From an uncultured Actinomycetes bacterium (GTDB lineage: Bacteria > Actinomycetota > Acidimicrobiia > Acidimicrobiales > Microtrichaceae), in contig CAJBIS010000094.1 in assembly GCA_903953195.1 (NCBI GenBank), positions 1 to 6,313 of the forward strand: a DNA stretch of 6,313 bases, given 5' to 3'. Below the pieces are notes generated by a model. The model saw only the letters and a program-made list of their open reading frames with translations. It ran no database searches and was not told where the DNA came from. How positions within the stretch are numbered: position 1 is the stretch's first letter; each line of letters opens with the position of its first letter. Both the position numbers and the translations under genes were made by a program. Below are positions 1-6,188 of this stretch, piece by piece.

Positions 1-154
1 AGTTCGCCGACCCAGTGGCCGGCGCGGCTGCTCCCGGGATCGACCGAACGCGACGAGGCCGATCTGCGTCTGCTGCTCGGCGATGACGATGCCGTTGCCG
101 AGCACCCCCGGCAGCGATGAACGGGTCGTCGACGGCACGGCGTAGCGTTCCGTC
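1..154. other. Unresolved left edge; possible end or start of a neighbouring gene
   Basis: Two reading frames compete here and neither gives a recognisable protein. On the plus strand a frame is open from base 1 to a TGA at 118-120 (39 residues, hydrophilic, ending AEHPRQR); it could be the C-terminal tail of a gene lying to the left. On the minus strand a frame is open from a GTG at 138 to base 1 (46 residues, including LGNGIVIAEQQTQIGLVAFG); it could be the start of a divergent gene. By hand count, GC at base positions 1, 2 and 3 of the plus frame is about 82, 55 and 75 percent over bases 1-120. That slightly favours the minus strand, mainly in the 61-120 half, while bases 1-60 favour plus. 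No promoter, ribosome binding site or repeat was seen. Sequence to the left would settle it. Confidence 0.3.
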
Positions 155-640
155 GTGACCCAGCCGCAACCCGCGCCCCGGCGGCGTCCCCGGAAGCAGA
201 TTCCGACGCCGATCCAACTCGGTGTGCGGCCGAGCGTGCTGCTGGTCCGGGGGCTGTTCATCCGGTGCCCGGCGTGCGGTGGCCGTCACGTGTTCCGGAA
301 CTGGTTCGCCATGGTGGAGCGCTGCCCGACCTGCACCCTGAAGTTCGAGCGCGTCGAAGGACACTGGATCGGGTCGCTCGGACTGAACTCGACCGTCATC
401 TTCGGGGCGATGCTCGTGGTGCTGCTCGGCGGGAGCATCGCGTTCTACCCCGACGTGCCGCTGGGGCCGCTGCTCGTGGCCGAACTGACGTTGGCGCTCG
501 TCGGACCGCTGGTGTTCTTCCCGCCCTCTCGCACGCTCTGGACGGGGATCGATCTGCTCATGCGCCCGCTCGAACCCGGCGAGATCGACCCGAGGTTCGT
601 GGTCGTCGACCCCTACCGGGACCGGCCGGCCGCGACCTGA
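155..640 (+). CDS. DUF983 family membrane protein with a CxxC/CxxC zinc-ribbon-like N-terminus
   Basis: A 161-residue protein of the DUF983 family, whose biochemical role is unknown. The order is a basic, proline-rich N-terminus (about residues 1-20), then two CxxC pairs (C38/C41 in CPACGG and C57/C60 in CPTC) that probably bind one zinc ion, then two hydrophobic segments at about 80-98 and 103-125 that should cross the membrane, then a polar tail with an LMRPLEPGEID stretch. The length fits the family. The GTG start at 155 is the first possible one, since an in-frame TAG lies at 143-145. No clear Shine-Dalgarno sequence precedes it, and the next in-frame GTG, at 224, would leave both CxxC pairs intact. 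The gene converges with the ABC permease gene, with 11 bases between the stops. Family assignment is from the CxxC spacing followed by two helices; no function is claimed. Confidence 0.87.
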   Translation: MTQPQPAPRRRPRKQIPTPIQLGVRPSVLLVRGLFIRCPACGGRHVFRNWFAMVERCPTCTLKFERVEGHWIGSLGLNSTVIFGAMLVVLLGGSIAFYPDVPLGPLLVAELTLALVGPLVFFPPSRTLWTGIDLLMRPLEPGEIDPRFVVVDPYRDRPAAT

Positions 641-651
641 ACCACCCGGGG

Positions 652-1899
652 TCAGCGGCGTTCGAGTCGGCGTTGCAGCAGCACGACCCCGAGCGACAGG
701 TACAGCGCGGCGAACCCGCACAGCACCACGACGTTCACTGCGACATCCGGCAGCGAGGCGCCGTCGAACACCGACTCAGTGAGCGCACCCGTGGCCCACG
801 CCTGTGGCGTCAGGACGCGGGCGACGACCTGCATGACCGGCGGAGCGACCGACAGCGGGAAGAAGCAGCCGCCGAGTGCCGCCATGACGAGCGCCAGCGG
901 GATGCCGAACGCCACGGCCTGATCGGGAGTCCGGGCCAGCGCTCCCATCAGCACGCCGGCACCAGCGGAGACGAGCGCGAACAGCGTGACGACCACGACG
1001 AGCACGGCCGGGTCACCCCAGTCGACGCCGAAGGCGACGGCGGAGACGACGGCGATCAGGAACCCCTGACCGAGCGCGATGGCGAACCGCGACATGGTGA
1101 TCCCGCCGACGAGTCCGGCGGTCGACACCGGCGCCGTCATGGCCCGATCGGCGACGCCGAGCGTGCGCATCTCGACCAGCGAGGATCCGCCTGCGAGTGA
1201 GTTGATGAACATGAACAGGATCAGCTGCGACAGCGCGGTGAATGCGAAGCCGGAGATCGGCACGCCCGACCCGCCGACCGTCCGGTCCTGTACCTGACCG
1301 CGTGTGAGTTGCCGCACCTGTTCCTCGGCCGCCGCCAGCGCCCGCTGCTGGTCGACGCCGGTCTGGTTCTCGGCGAACCGAGCCGCCGTCAGCACGAGCG
1401 CCTGGTTCTCGACGACCGCGTCGAGCATGTTGCGCAGCATCGCCGAGGCCTGGTTCGCCGGGTCGAGCTCGAGTCGGACCTGGCCCGTTCCGCCCGACTC
1501 GACCACCTCGGTCAGCCCGGCCGGGATGATGATGCCGGCGTCGATCTCGCCGAGCTGGATGTCACGCACCACGGCACGGTCGTCGTCGTAGAACCTGACG
1601 TCGAGGTTGTCGGCGCCACCCACGGCCTCGAGCAGCTTGCCGCCCACACCGGTGGTCTCGCGGGCCACGACCCCGACGCGGACCTTGCCGGCATCGGACG
1701 GGAACGCCACGCCGAGGGCGAGGATCAGCACGAACGGCAGGAACAACATGAAGAAGAGGGCGACCTTGTCGCGTGCCAGCCGGCGCAGGTCGACGGCGGC
1801 GACGGCGCGGGCGACCGTCCACACACTCGGCGACGACGGACGAGACGGCGCCGTCGGCGGCACCGGCTCAGGGGCGGTCGACAACGGCGGCGCGCTCAT
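652..1899 (-). CDS. ABC-2 type transporter permease, second subunit
   Basis: A 415-residue integral membrane subunit of an ABC exporter, of the ABC2_membrane_3 type. After a Pro/Ser-rich cytoplasmic N-terminus (residues 1-27) there is a first membrane helix at about 48-66, a large loop of about 150 residues (67-213) expected outside the membrane, and five more hydrophobic segments near 217-235, 262-290, 298-320, 330-350 and 386-406. The loop contains an Ala/Glu/Gln-rich stretch (about 185-205) that may be helical. The ATG at 1899 is chosen because GGAGG sits 5 bases upstream and the ATG overlaps the stop of the preceding permease gene as ATGA. The frame stays open further upstream, but that part is Arg-rich read-through over the neighbouring gene. 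It probably pairs with the other permease as a heterodimer driven by the ATPase at 3074-4015. Substrate unknown; drugs, lipids or a secondary metabolite are typical for this class. Confidence 0.93.
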   Translation of the reverse strand: MSAPPLSTAPEPVPPTAPSRPSSPSVWTVARAVAAVDLRRLARDKVALFFMLFLPFVLILALGVAFPSDAGKVRVGVVARETTGVGGKLLEAVGGADNLDVRFYDDDRAVVRDIQLGEIDAGIIIPAGLTEVVESGGTGQVRLELDPANQASAMLRNMLDAVVENQALVLTAARFAENQTGVDQQRALAAAEEQVRQLTRGQVQDRTVGGSGVPISGFAFTALSQLILFMFINSLAGGSSLVEMRTLGVADRAMTAPVSTAGLVGGITMSRFAIALGQGFLIAVVSAVAFGVDWGDPAVLVVVVTLFALVSAGAGVLMGALARTPDQAVAFGIPLALVMAALGGCFFPLSVAPPVMQVVARVLTPQAWATGALTESVFDGASLPDVAVNVVVLCGFAALYLSLGVVLLQRRLERR

Positions 1900-3071
1900 C
1901 GGAGCCTCCGAACCATCAGCTGGGATCCGACGGCGAGCCCGACCACGCCGATCGCCACGAGTGCCACGAGCAACGGCAGCACCTCGAGCAGGTCGCGTCG
2001 ACCGGGACCGAGCTCGACGAGCGCGCGCATGGCGATCGCGTTCGGGGTGAGCGAGCCGACGGCACCGAGCAACCCGGGGAACTGGGCGCCACCGAAGAAC
2101 GCGCCGCCCAGGATGCCGAACAGGAAGGCCAGCGCGTTCGTCCACCCCTCGGCCTGCGCCTCGGTCCGCGACACCGCCACGATCAACGCCGAGAGGCCGC
2201 TGAGCGACACGACGAGGGCGAGCAGCACCACGATCACCTCGACGGGAGACCCCCAGCGCGCCCGGAACACCACGGTCGACACCAGGTAGACGGTGCCGGC
2301 AGCCAGCACACCCTGGATGAACACACCGAGCGACGCTCCGCCGACCAGCGCTCGCGGCGACACCGACGTCGAGCGGATGCGCGCCAACGTGCCCTCGCGG
2401 TCCTCGCGGACCAGGCTCCGCGCCGCGCCACCGAGTCCGAGGAACAGGAAGATCGTGAGCGGACCGAAGTACAGCGGTGCACTGAAGGCCCGGCCCAGAT
2501 CGCCGACGTCGACCGAGATCGCGGGTCGGACCTCGGCAACGTCCACCACCGAGGTCGCGTCGCGGTCGAGCGCGGCGACGGTCGAGGTCGCAGCCCGGAT
2601 GAGGTCCGACTGCGACGCGATCTCACCGGCGATCGCCGCGGCGATCTCACCCGGGATCGCCCGCTGCGAGTTGCGCACCACCTGGAGCGGTTCGGGCGCC
2701 GTGACCAACGACGCGGCGTACCCCACCGGGATGACCAGCGCGGCGTCGACCCGCTCGTCGGTCACGGCCGCTGACGCGTCCCCGACATCGGTGACCAGCT
2801 CCACCGGGCCGTCCCGGAACTGCTCCTGCAGCACGCTGATCACGCCGGCGCTCGTGGGTGTCCGGTCCAGGTCGACCACGGCGATCGTCGCCGACGGGCC
2901 CGACGTGCCACCGAACGCGAGCGCCATGATCAGGCCGAGCGCCAGCGGCCCCACGACCGCGGTCAGGATCAGCGCCTTGCTCCGGAGTCCCCGCCGGACG
3001 TCCTTGGCGGCGAGCACGAACGCCGCGCTGCGACCCGATCGGGTTCGGACGGGCGGCTCGACGGTCTGCAC
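1896..3071 (-). CDS. ABC-2 type transporter permease, first subunit
   Basis: A 391-residue membrane subunit of the same exporter, with the ABC2_membrane_3 layout. A short cytoplasmic N-terminus is followed by helix 1 at about 34-54 and a loop of about 145 residues (55-200) that should face outward and starts with an IAVVDLDRTPTS strand-turn typical of the family. Further helices lie near 203-220, 240-268, 276-300, 312-330 and 364-386. The REDREGTLARIRSTSVSPR stretch (222-240) is the cytoplasmic coupling region after helix 2. The GTG at 3071 is chosen because it lies 2 bases after the ATPase stop; a weak GGGA lies 6 bases upstream. The frame extends to 3164, but that part overlaps the ATPase and has no family character. 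The 3' end overlaps the next permease start by 4 bases. The two permeases share architecture but differ in sequence, as expected of a heterodimer. Confidence 0.93.
   Translation of the reverse strand: MQTVEPPVRTRSGRSAAFVLAAKDVRRGLRSKALILTAVVGPLALGLIMALAFGGTSGPSATIAVVDLDRTPTSAGVISVLQEQFRDGPVELVTDVGDASAAVTDERVDAALVIPVGYAASLVTAPEPLQVVRNSQRAIPGEIAAAIAGEIASQSDLIRAATSTVAALDRDATSVVDVAEVRPAISVDVGDLGRAFSAPLYFGPLTIFLFLGLGGAARSLVREDREGTLARIRSTSVSPRALVGGASLGVFIQGVLAAGTVYLVSTVVFRARWGSPVEVIVVLLALVVSLSGLSALIVAVSRTEAQAEGWTNALAFLFGILGGAFFGGAQFPGLLGAVGSLTPNAIAMRALVELGPGRRDLLEVLPLLVALVAIGVVGLAVGSQLMVRRLR
1905..1909 (-). promoter_or_regulatory. Ribosome binding site of the second ABC permease
   Basis: On the minus strand, GGAGG lies 5 bases upstream of the ATG at 1899. 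It sits inside the last codons of the preceding permease gene. It fixes the start of the downstream permease against a longer open frame, and with the ATGA overlap it points to coupled translation of the two subunits. Confidence 0.75.
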
Positions 3072-3073
3072 GG

Positions 3074-4015
3074 TCAGTCCCGGAGTGCCTTGCCGGTGAG
3101 GTGCAGGAACACCGACTCGAGATCGGGCTCGACCACATCGACGCCCGCCACGGCAACGCCGCACGACTCCGCGAGCTCGATGAGCGGAGCGAGCGCGCGT
3201 GCCGGCTCCGCGACGGCCACCTCGAGTCGACCGTCGCCCGCTGACGCACGCAACACCTGTGGCTGCAGGCTCGCGGCATCCGCCAGGGTGCGCAGGTCAC
3301 CCGAGGCGGTGAGCCGCACGACCGGGCTCTGTCCGACCGCGCTGATCAGTTCGGACTGGGTGCCCTCGGCGACCAGTCGGCCCTCATCGATGATTCCGAT
3401 TCGGTCGCAGAGCCGTTGGGCCTCCTCCATGTAGTGCGTCGTGTACAGCACGGCCATGCCTGCGGCCTGGAGGTTGGCGATCCCGTCGAGGATGGAGGCC
3501 CGACTCTGCGGGTCGACCCCGACGGTCGGCTCGTCGAGCACCAGCAGATGGGGCCGGTGCAGGAGCGCGGCGGCGATGTTGCAGCGTCGCTTCATGCCAC
3601 CCGAGAACCCGTCGACCCGGTCGCCGGCACGATCCTCGAGCGCCACGATCTCGAGCACCTCGTCGATCCGGGTCCTCAGATCGGAACGACTCAACCCCTG
3701 CAGGCGGCCGAAGAACACCAGGTTCTCGCGGGCGGTCAGATCCGGGTAGAGCGCAATGTCCTGGGGCACCAGTCCCAGGAGCTGCTTCGCGTCGCACCGG
3801 CCGGTGGTCATCGGCCGGCCCACGACCTCGATCCGGCCGGCGTCCGCGTGCAGCAGGCCGCACATCATCGAGATGGTCGTGGTCTTGCCCGCGCCGTTCG
3901 GTCCCAGCAGCCCGTAGGACTCGCCGGCGGCAATCTCGAAGCTGACGCCGTCGACGGCCACCCGGTCGCCGTAGGACTTCCGGAGCCCCTCGCAGCGCAC
4001 CGTTGGCGTGGTCAC
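3074..4015 (-). CDS. ABC transporter ATP-binding protein (multidrug/ABC-2 exporter class)
   Basis: A 313-residue cytoplasmic ATPase that powers the two permeases encoded directly downstream. All nucleotide-binding motifs are present: Walker A GPNGAGKT (38-45), Q-loop Q85 in LVPQD, signature FSGGMKRR (137-144), Walker B LLVLDEP (157-163), D-loop GVD (166-168) and switch histidine H194 in TTHYMEEA. Residues after about 230 form the C-terminal extension seen in DrrA/CcmA-like exporter ATPases, ending in the usual EPDLESVFLHLTG. An in-frame TAG at 4027-4025 limits the start, so the GTG at 4015 is the earliest possible; no good Shine-Dalgarno sequence is visible, and a GTG at 4000 is an alternative that loses only five residues. 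It lies 41 bases after the P450 stop and 2 bases before the next gene. The class includes drug and antibiotic self-resistance pumps, but the substrate cannot be read from the sequence. Confidence 0.97.
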   Translation of the reverse strand: MTTPTVRCEGLRKSYGDRVAVDGVSFEIAAGESYGLLGPNGAGKTTTISMMCGLLHADAGRIEVVGRPMTTGRCDAKQLLGLVPQDIALYPDLTARENLVFFGRLQGLSRSDLRTRIDEVLEIVALEDRAGDRVDGFSGGMKRRCNIAAALLHRPHLLVLDEPTVGVDPQSRASILDGIANLQAAGMAVLYTTHYMEEAQRLCDRIGIIDEGRLVAEGTQSELISAVGQSPVVRLTASGDLRTLADAASLQPQVLRASAGDGRLEVAVAEPARALAPLIELAESCGVAVAGVDVVEPDLESVFLHLTGKALRD

Positions 4016-4056
4016 CGACGCAGCCTAGGCGCCGCCGACGTCGTCGTGGTCGTCGA

Positions 4057-5316
4057 TCAGGCCGGTGGGAGGGCGGTCACCGTCCGGACCGGCAGGGTGT
4101 CGTGCCGCCGGATGAAGATGCTGGGCCGACGGGTCGGCGGCCGGTCGGGGTCGAGTCCGATCGACTCGGTTCGCGCCAGCAGACGTTCCAACGCGACGCG
4201 AGCCTCGAGCCGGGCCAGCGGCGCCCCGATGCAGAAGTGCAGACCTCGACCGAACGCGAAGTGCGGAGCCGGGCCTCGATCGTCGGAGGTGTCACGGGTC
4301 GCGGCCGACCCAGGCGCCGGACGATTGGCGGCCGCCCACATGAGCAGGAGCCGACCGCGGGCCGGGATCGCAACGCCGCCCAGCTCGGTGTCACCCGTGA
4401 CGTACCGGTAGTGGAACTGGAACGGACCGTCGGTGCGCAGCATGTCCTCGATGGCGTCCGCGATCCCCGACGGGTCGCGTCGCAGACGGTTCTGCAGCTC
4501 CTGATCGATCGCAAGGTTCTCGACCGCAGTGGCGAGCAGGCTCGACGTCGTCTCGGATCCGGCTGACACCAGCACGACCAGGATGTCACGCGCCTCACCG
4601 GCACCGAGGTCCCCGGACTCCACTGCGTCCGCCAGCACCGCCAGCAGACCCTGCCGGTCGGAGACCTCAGCGGCCAGCGACGCGTGCAGTCGGTCGTCGA
4701 CGTACCCGGTGAGTTCGAGCGCGGCGACCGCACCGGCATTCAGGCCGTCGAGTTCGGCGGTCCCGTCGAGGAGCGTCCCGGTCTCACGCACCCGCCGAAC
4801 CAGGTCGTCGGCGTCCTCCGCGGGCAGCCCGATCACCTCGGAGATCGTCCGGATCGGGACCGCGTCCGTGAAGATCGGCACGGCGTCGACGGACGAATCG
4901 TCGAGCAGTTGATCGAGGCAGGCGTCGACGATGCGTTCGACGACGGGTTCGAGGCCCGCGACCGCCGCCGGACTGAGATGCTGCTGCAGCAGCCGACGAT
5001 GTCGCGTGTGGATGGGCGGGTCGGCGGTCGACAACACGTTGACCGGGTCGCCCGGTCGGGACATGCGGAACACAGCCGGACGGCCGTTTCCGTCGTCGTG
5101 CAGGACGCTCGTCAGATTGGACGAGAACTCGTCGGGCCGACCGACCGCCTCGCGGACCAGCGCGGGATCGGACACCACGAACGTGTCCTGACCCGGGATC
5201 TTCCACACCGGAGCGCGGGCGCGCAGCGCGTCGTGGAACGCTCGTGGATCATCGAGCACGTCGGGACGAAGGAGCGTGCCCGGATCATCGAGATCGACGT
5301 CGCCGGCATCGGTCAC
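4057..5316 (-). CDS. Cytochrome P450 with altered ExxR (DxxR) and meander
   Basis: A 419-residue heme monooxygenase of the soluble bacterial class; there is no N-terminal membrane anchor, so it should be cytoplasmic and need a ferredoxin/reductase pair, not encoded here. The I-helix reads AGSETT (252-257) with the acid-alcohol pair E255/T256. The heme loop FGRGLHFCIG (355-364) has ligand C362, followed by APLARLEAR. An HTRHRRLL helix-C motif lies at 103-110. The K-helix reads EDMLR (290-294), placing Asp291 where ExxR normally has Glu. The meander (about 332-351) lacks a recognisable PxRF, although the spacing from R294 to C362 is normal. The GTG at 5316 is chosen because it overlaps the preceding stop as GTGA and has GGAG 7 bases upstream; the frame stays open to 5556, but that part is Arg-rich read-through. 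Substrate unknown. The operon suggests oxidative tailoring of a small molecule. Confidence 0.95.
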   Translation of the reverse strand: MTDAGDVDLDDPGTLLRPDVLDDPRAFHDALRARAPVWKIPGQDTFVVSDPALVREAVGRPDEFSSNLTSVLHDDGNGRPAVFRMSRPGDPVNVLSTADPPIHTRHRRLLQQHLSPAAVAGLEPVVERIVDACLDQLLDDSSVDAVPIFTDAVPIRTISEVIGLPAEDADDLVRRVRETGTLLDGTAELDGLNAGAVAALELTGYVDDRLHASLAAEVSDRQGLLAVLADAVESGDLGAGEARDILVVLVSAGSETTSSLLATAVENLAIDQELQNRLRRDPSGIADAIEDMLRTDGPFQFHYRYVTGDTELGGVAIPARGRLLLMWAAANRPAPGSAATRDTSDDRGPAPHFAFGRGLHFCIGAPLARLEARVALERLLARTESIGLDPDRPPTRRPSIFIRRHDTLPVRTVTALPPA

Positions 5317-6188
5317 GCGGACGCTCCGGCGGCATCGGCGGCTTCGACGAAGCAGGCCTCGGCGATGTCGGACAGGACCAGCGCCTGCGACCAGCGGTCG
5401 CCTTCCTCCTCCATCGAACCGTCCGGACCGGGCACGAGCCGGGCGTACCCGAACTCGGCGGGGAGCAGTTCGGGCGCGAACCCCAGCTGCAGGTCCGGCG
5501 GCGGCACCGGGTCGTCGGCCGCGCCGGAGATGAACCCGGCCATCGCCCGCGACCACAGCTGCCGGAAGTGCGCGACCGAGGGGTGCGCAACGGGATCACC
5601 GTCGCCGACGTCGATCTGAATGCTTCCCGATGTCCCGATGCGGCCGTGTGCGTAGCGGACCCGGTCGAGAACCGGCGCCAACCGCTCCACGACGGCCGAC
5701 ATGTCGGCCATGCCGAGTTCGTGGCCGGTGTACCAGTGCGAGAGGTCGGCGTTGAAGCGCACATCCGGGTGACGCTCGACGAGTCGGAGCGTGCGCCAGA
5801 TGTCCTGCGTCACGGTGCCACGGTGCGTCTCGACGTAGATCGGCACACCCGACGTCGCGGCGGCCTCGAGCACCTCGTCGATCAGTCGGTCGGCGGACAC
5901 GTCGTCCTCGAGCCCGGTGCCGAGCAGGACCGTGCAGCACGCGAAACCCAGATCGGACCACCGCCGGGCCTGCTCCACCAGACCACCCGGCTCGGGTTGG
6001 ATGGCGAACGTGGTGGGCACCAGACCGACGGCGCGACAGCGGCGCGGGTTGGCTCCCTGCACGCCTCGGTACCCGGCGGCCGCAGCCGCCTCGAGCACCG
6101 CCTGCTCGTCGCCCGTCGGACCCGAACTCCACGCGGGCAGCGACCACGTCGTTCCGACATTGAGGTCGCGACGGAACGACGGGATCAC
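5313..6188 (-). CDS. Xylose-isomerase-like TIM-barrel protein (sugar phosphate isomerase/epimerase family)
   Basis: A 291-residue protein resembling the AP endonuclease 2 / xylose-isomerase-like TIM-barrel superfamily. Members are usually metal-dependent isomerases, epimerases or dehydratases acting on sugars, polyols or related molecules. Candidate metal ligands in the expected order are E120 (in YVETHRGT, end of strand 4), D148 and H151 (in FNADLSHW, strand 5), H181 (in YAHGRIG, strand 6) and E240 (in FAPELLPAEFG, strand 8). The later GDRWSQALVLSDIA (263-276) resembles the C-terminal helix of many family members. There is no signal peptide, so it is probably cytoplasmic. The GTG at 6188 overlaps the APS kinase stop as GTGA; no strong Shine-Dalgarno is seen, so translation may rely on coupling. 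The 3' end overlaps the P450 start by 4 bases. The superfamily call is fairly firm; the substrate is unknown, and a non-sugar role is possible. Confidence 0.87.
   Translation of the reverse strand: MIPSFRRDLNVGTTWSLPAWSSGPTGDEQAVLEAAAAAGYRGVQGANPRRCRAVGLVPTTFAIQPEPGGLVEQARRWSDLGFACCTVLLGTGLEDDVSADRLIDEVLEAAATSGVPIYVETHRGTVTQDIWRTLRLVERHPDVRFNADLSHWYTGHELGMADMSAVVERLAPVLDRVRYAHGRIGTSGSIQIDVGDGDPVAHPSVAHFRQLWSRAMAGFISGAADDPVPPPDLQLGFAPELLPAEFGYARLVPGPDGSMEEEGDRWSQALVLSDIAEACFVEAADAAGASA
5324..5327 (-). promoter_or_regulatory. Ribosome binding site of the cytochrome P450
   Basis: On the minus strand, GGAG lies 7 bases upstream of the GTG at 5316, inside the end of the TIM-barrel gene. With the GTGA overlap it decides the P450 start against upstream in-frame codons and suggests translational coupling. 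Confidence 0.6.

Noticed and set aside
608..653. Possible bidirectional terminator between DUF983 and the permease (GACCCC pairing with GGGGTC, with a CCGGCCGG palindrome inside)
   Set aside because: The loop is about 34 bases, the arms are only 6 bases and no T-run follows on either strand, so it is indistinguishable from chance in GC-rich coding DNA.
1900..2145. 82-residue N-terminal extension of the second permease
   Set aside because: It overlaps the first permease out of frame and is Arg-rich; the ATG at 1899 follows GGAGG and begins a normal ABC-2 permease.
1309..2774. Long plus-strand open frames of 326 and 333 residues across the permease genes
   Set aside because: They are dominated by Arg, His, Asp and Gly runs with no family character, and they lie antisense to clear membrane proteins with proper motifs. 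This is the usual shadow effect of high GC.
3584..3607. ABC signature FSGGM instead of LSGGQ as an oddity
   Set aside because: Variants of this form, with SGG retained, are common in exporter ATPases of this class, so it is not a defect.
4016..4056. Promoter or operator in the 41-base gap, including the CCTAGG palindrome at 4025-4030
   Set aside because: A 6-base palindrome is weak evidence, and no -35/-10 pair can be recognised on the minus strand.
3416..4411. Plus-strand open frame of 331 residues opposite the ABC ATPase and P450
   Set aside because: The opposite strand carries every ATPase motif and the P450 heme loop, and the plus frame has no recognisable domain.
5317..5556. 80-residue N-terminal extension of the P450
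   Set aside because: It is Arg- and Gly-rich, overlaps the TIM-barrel gene in another frame, and the GTG at 5316 has both a ribosome binding site and the GTGA overlap.
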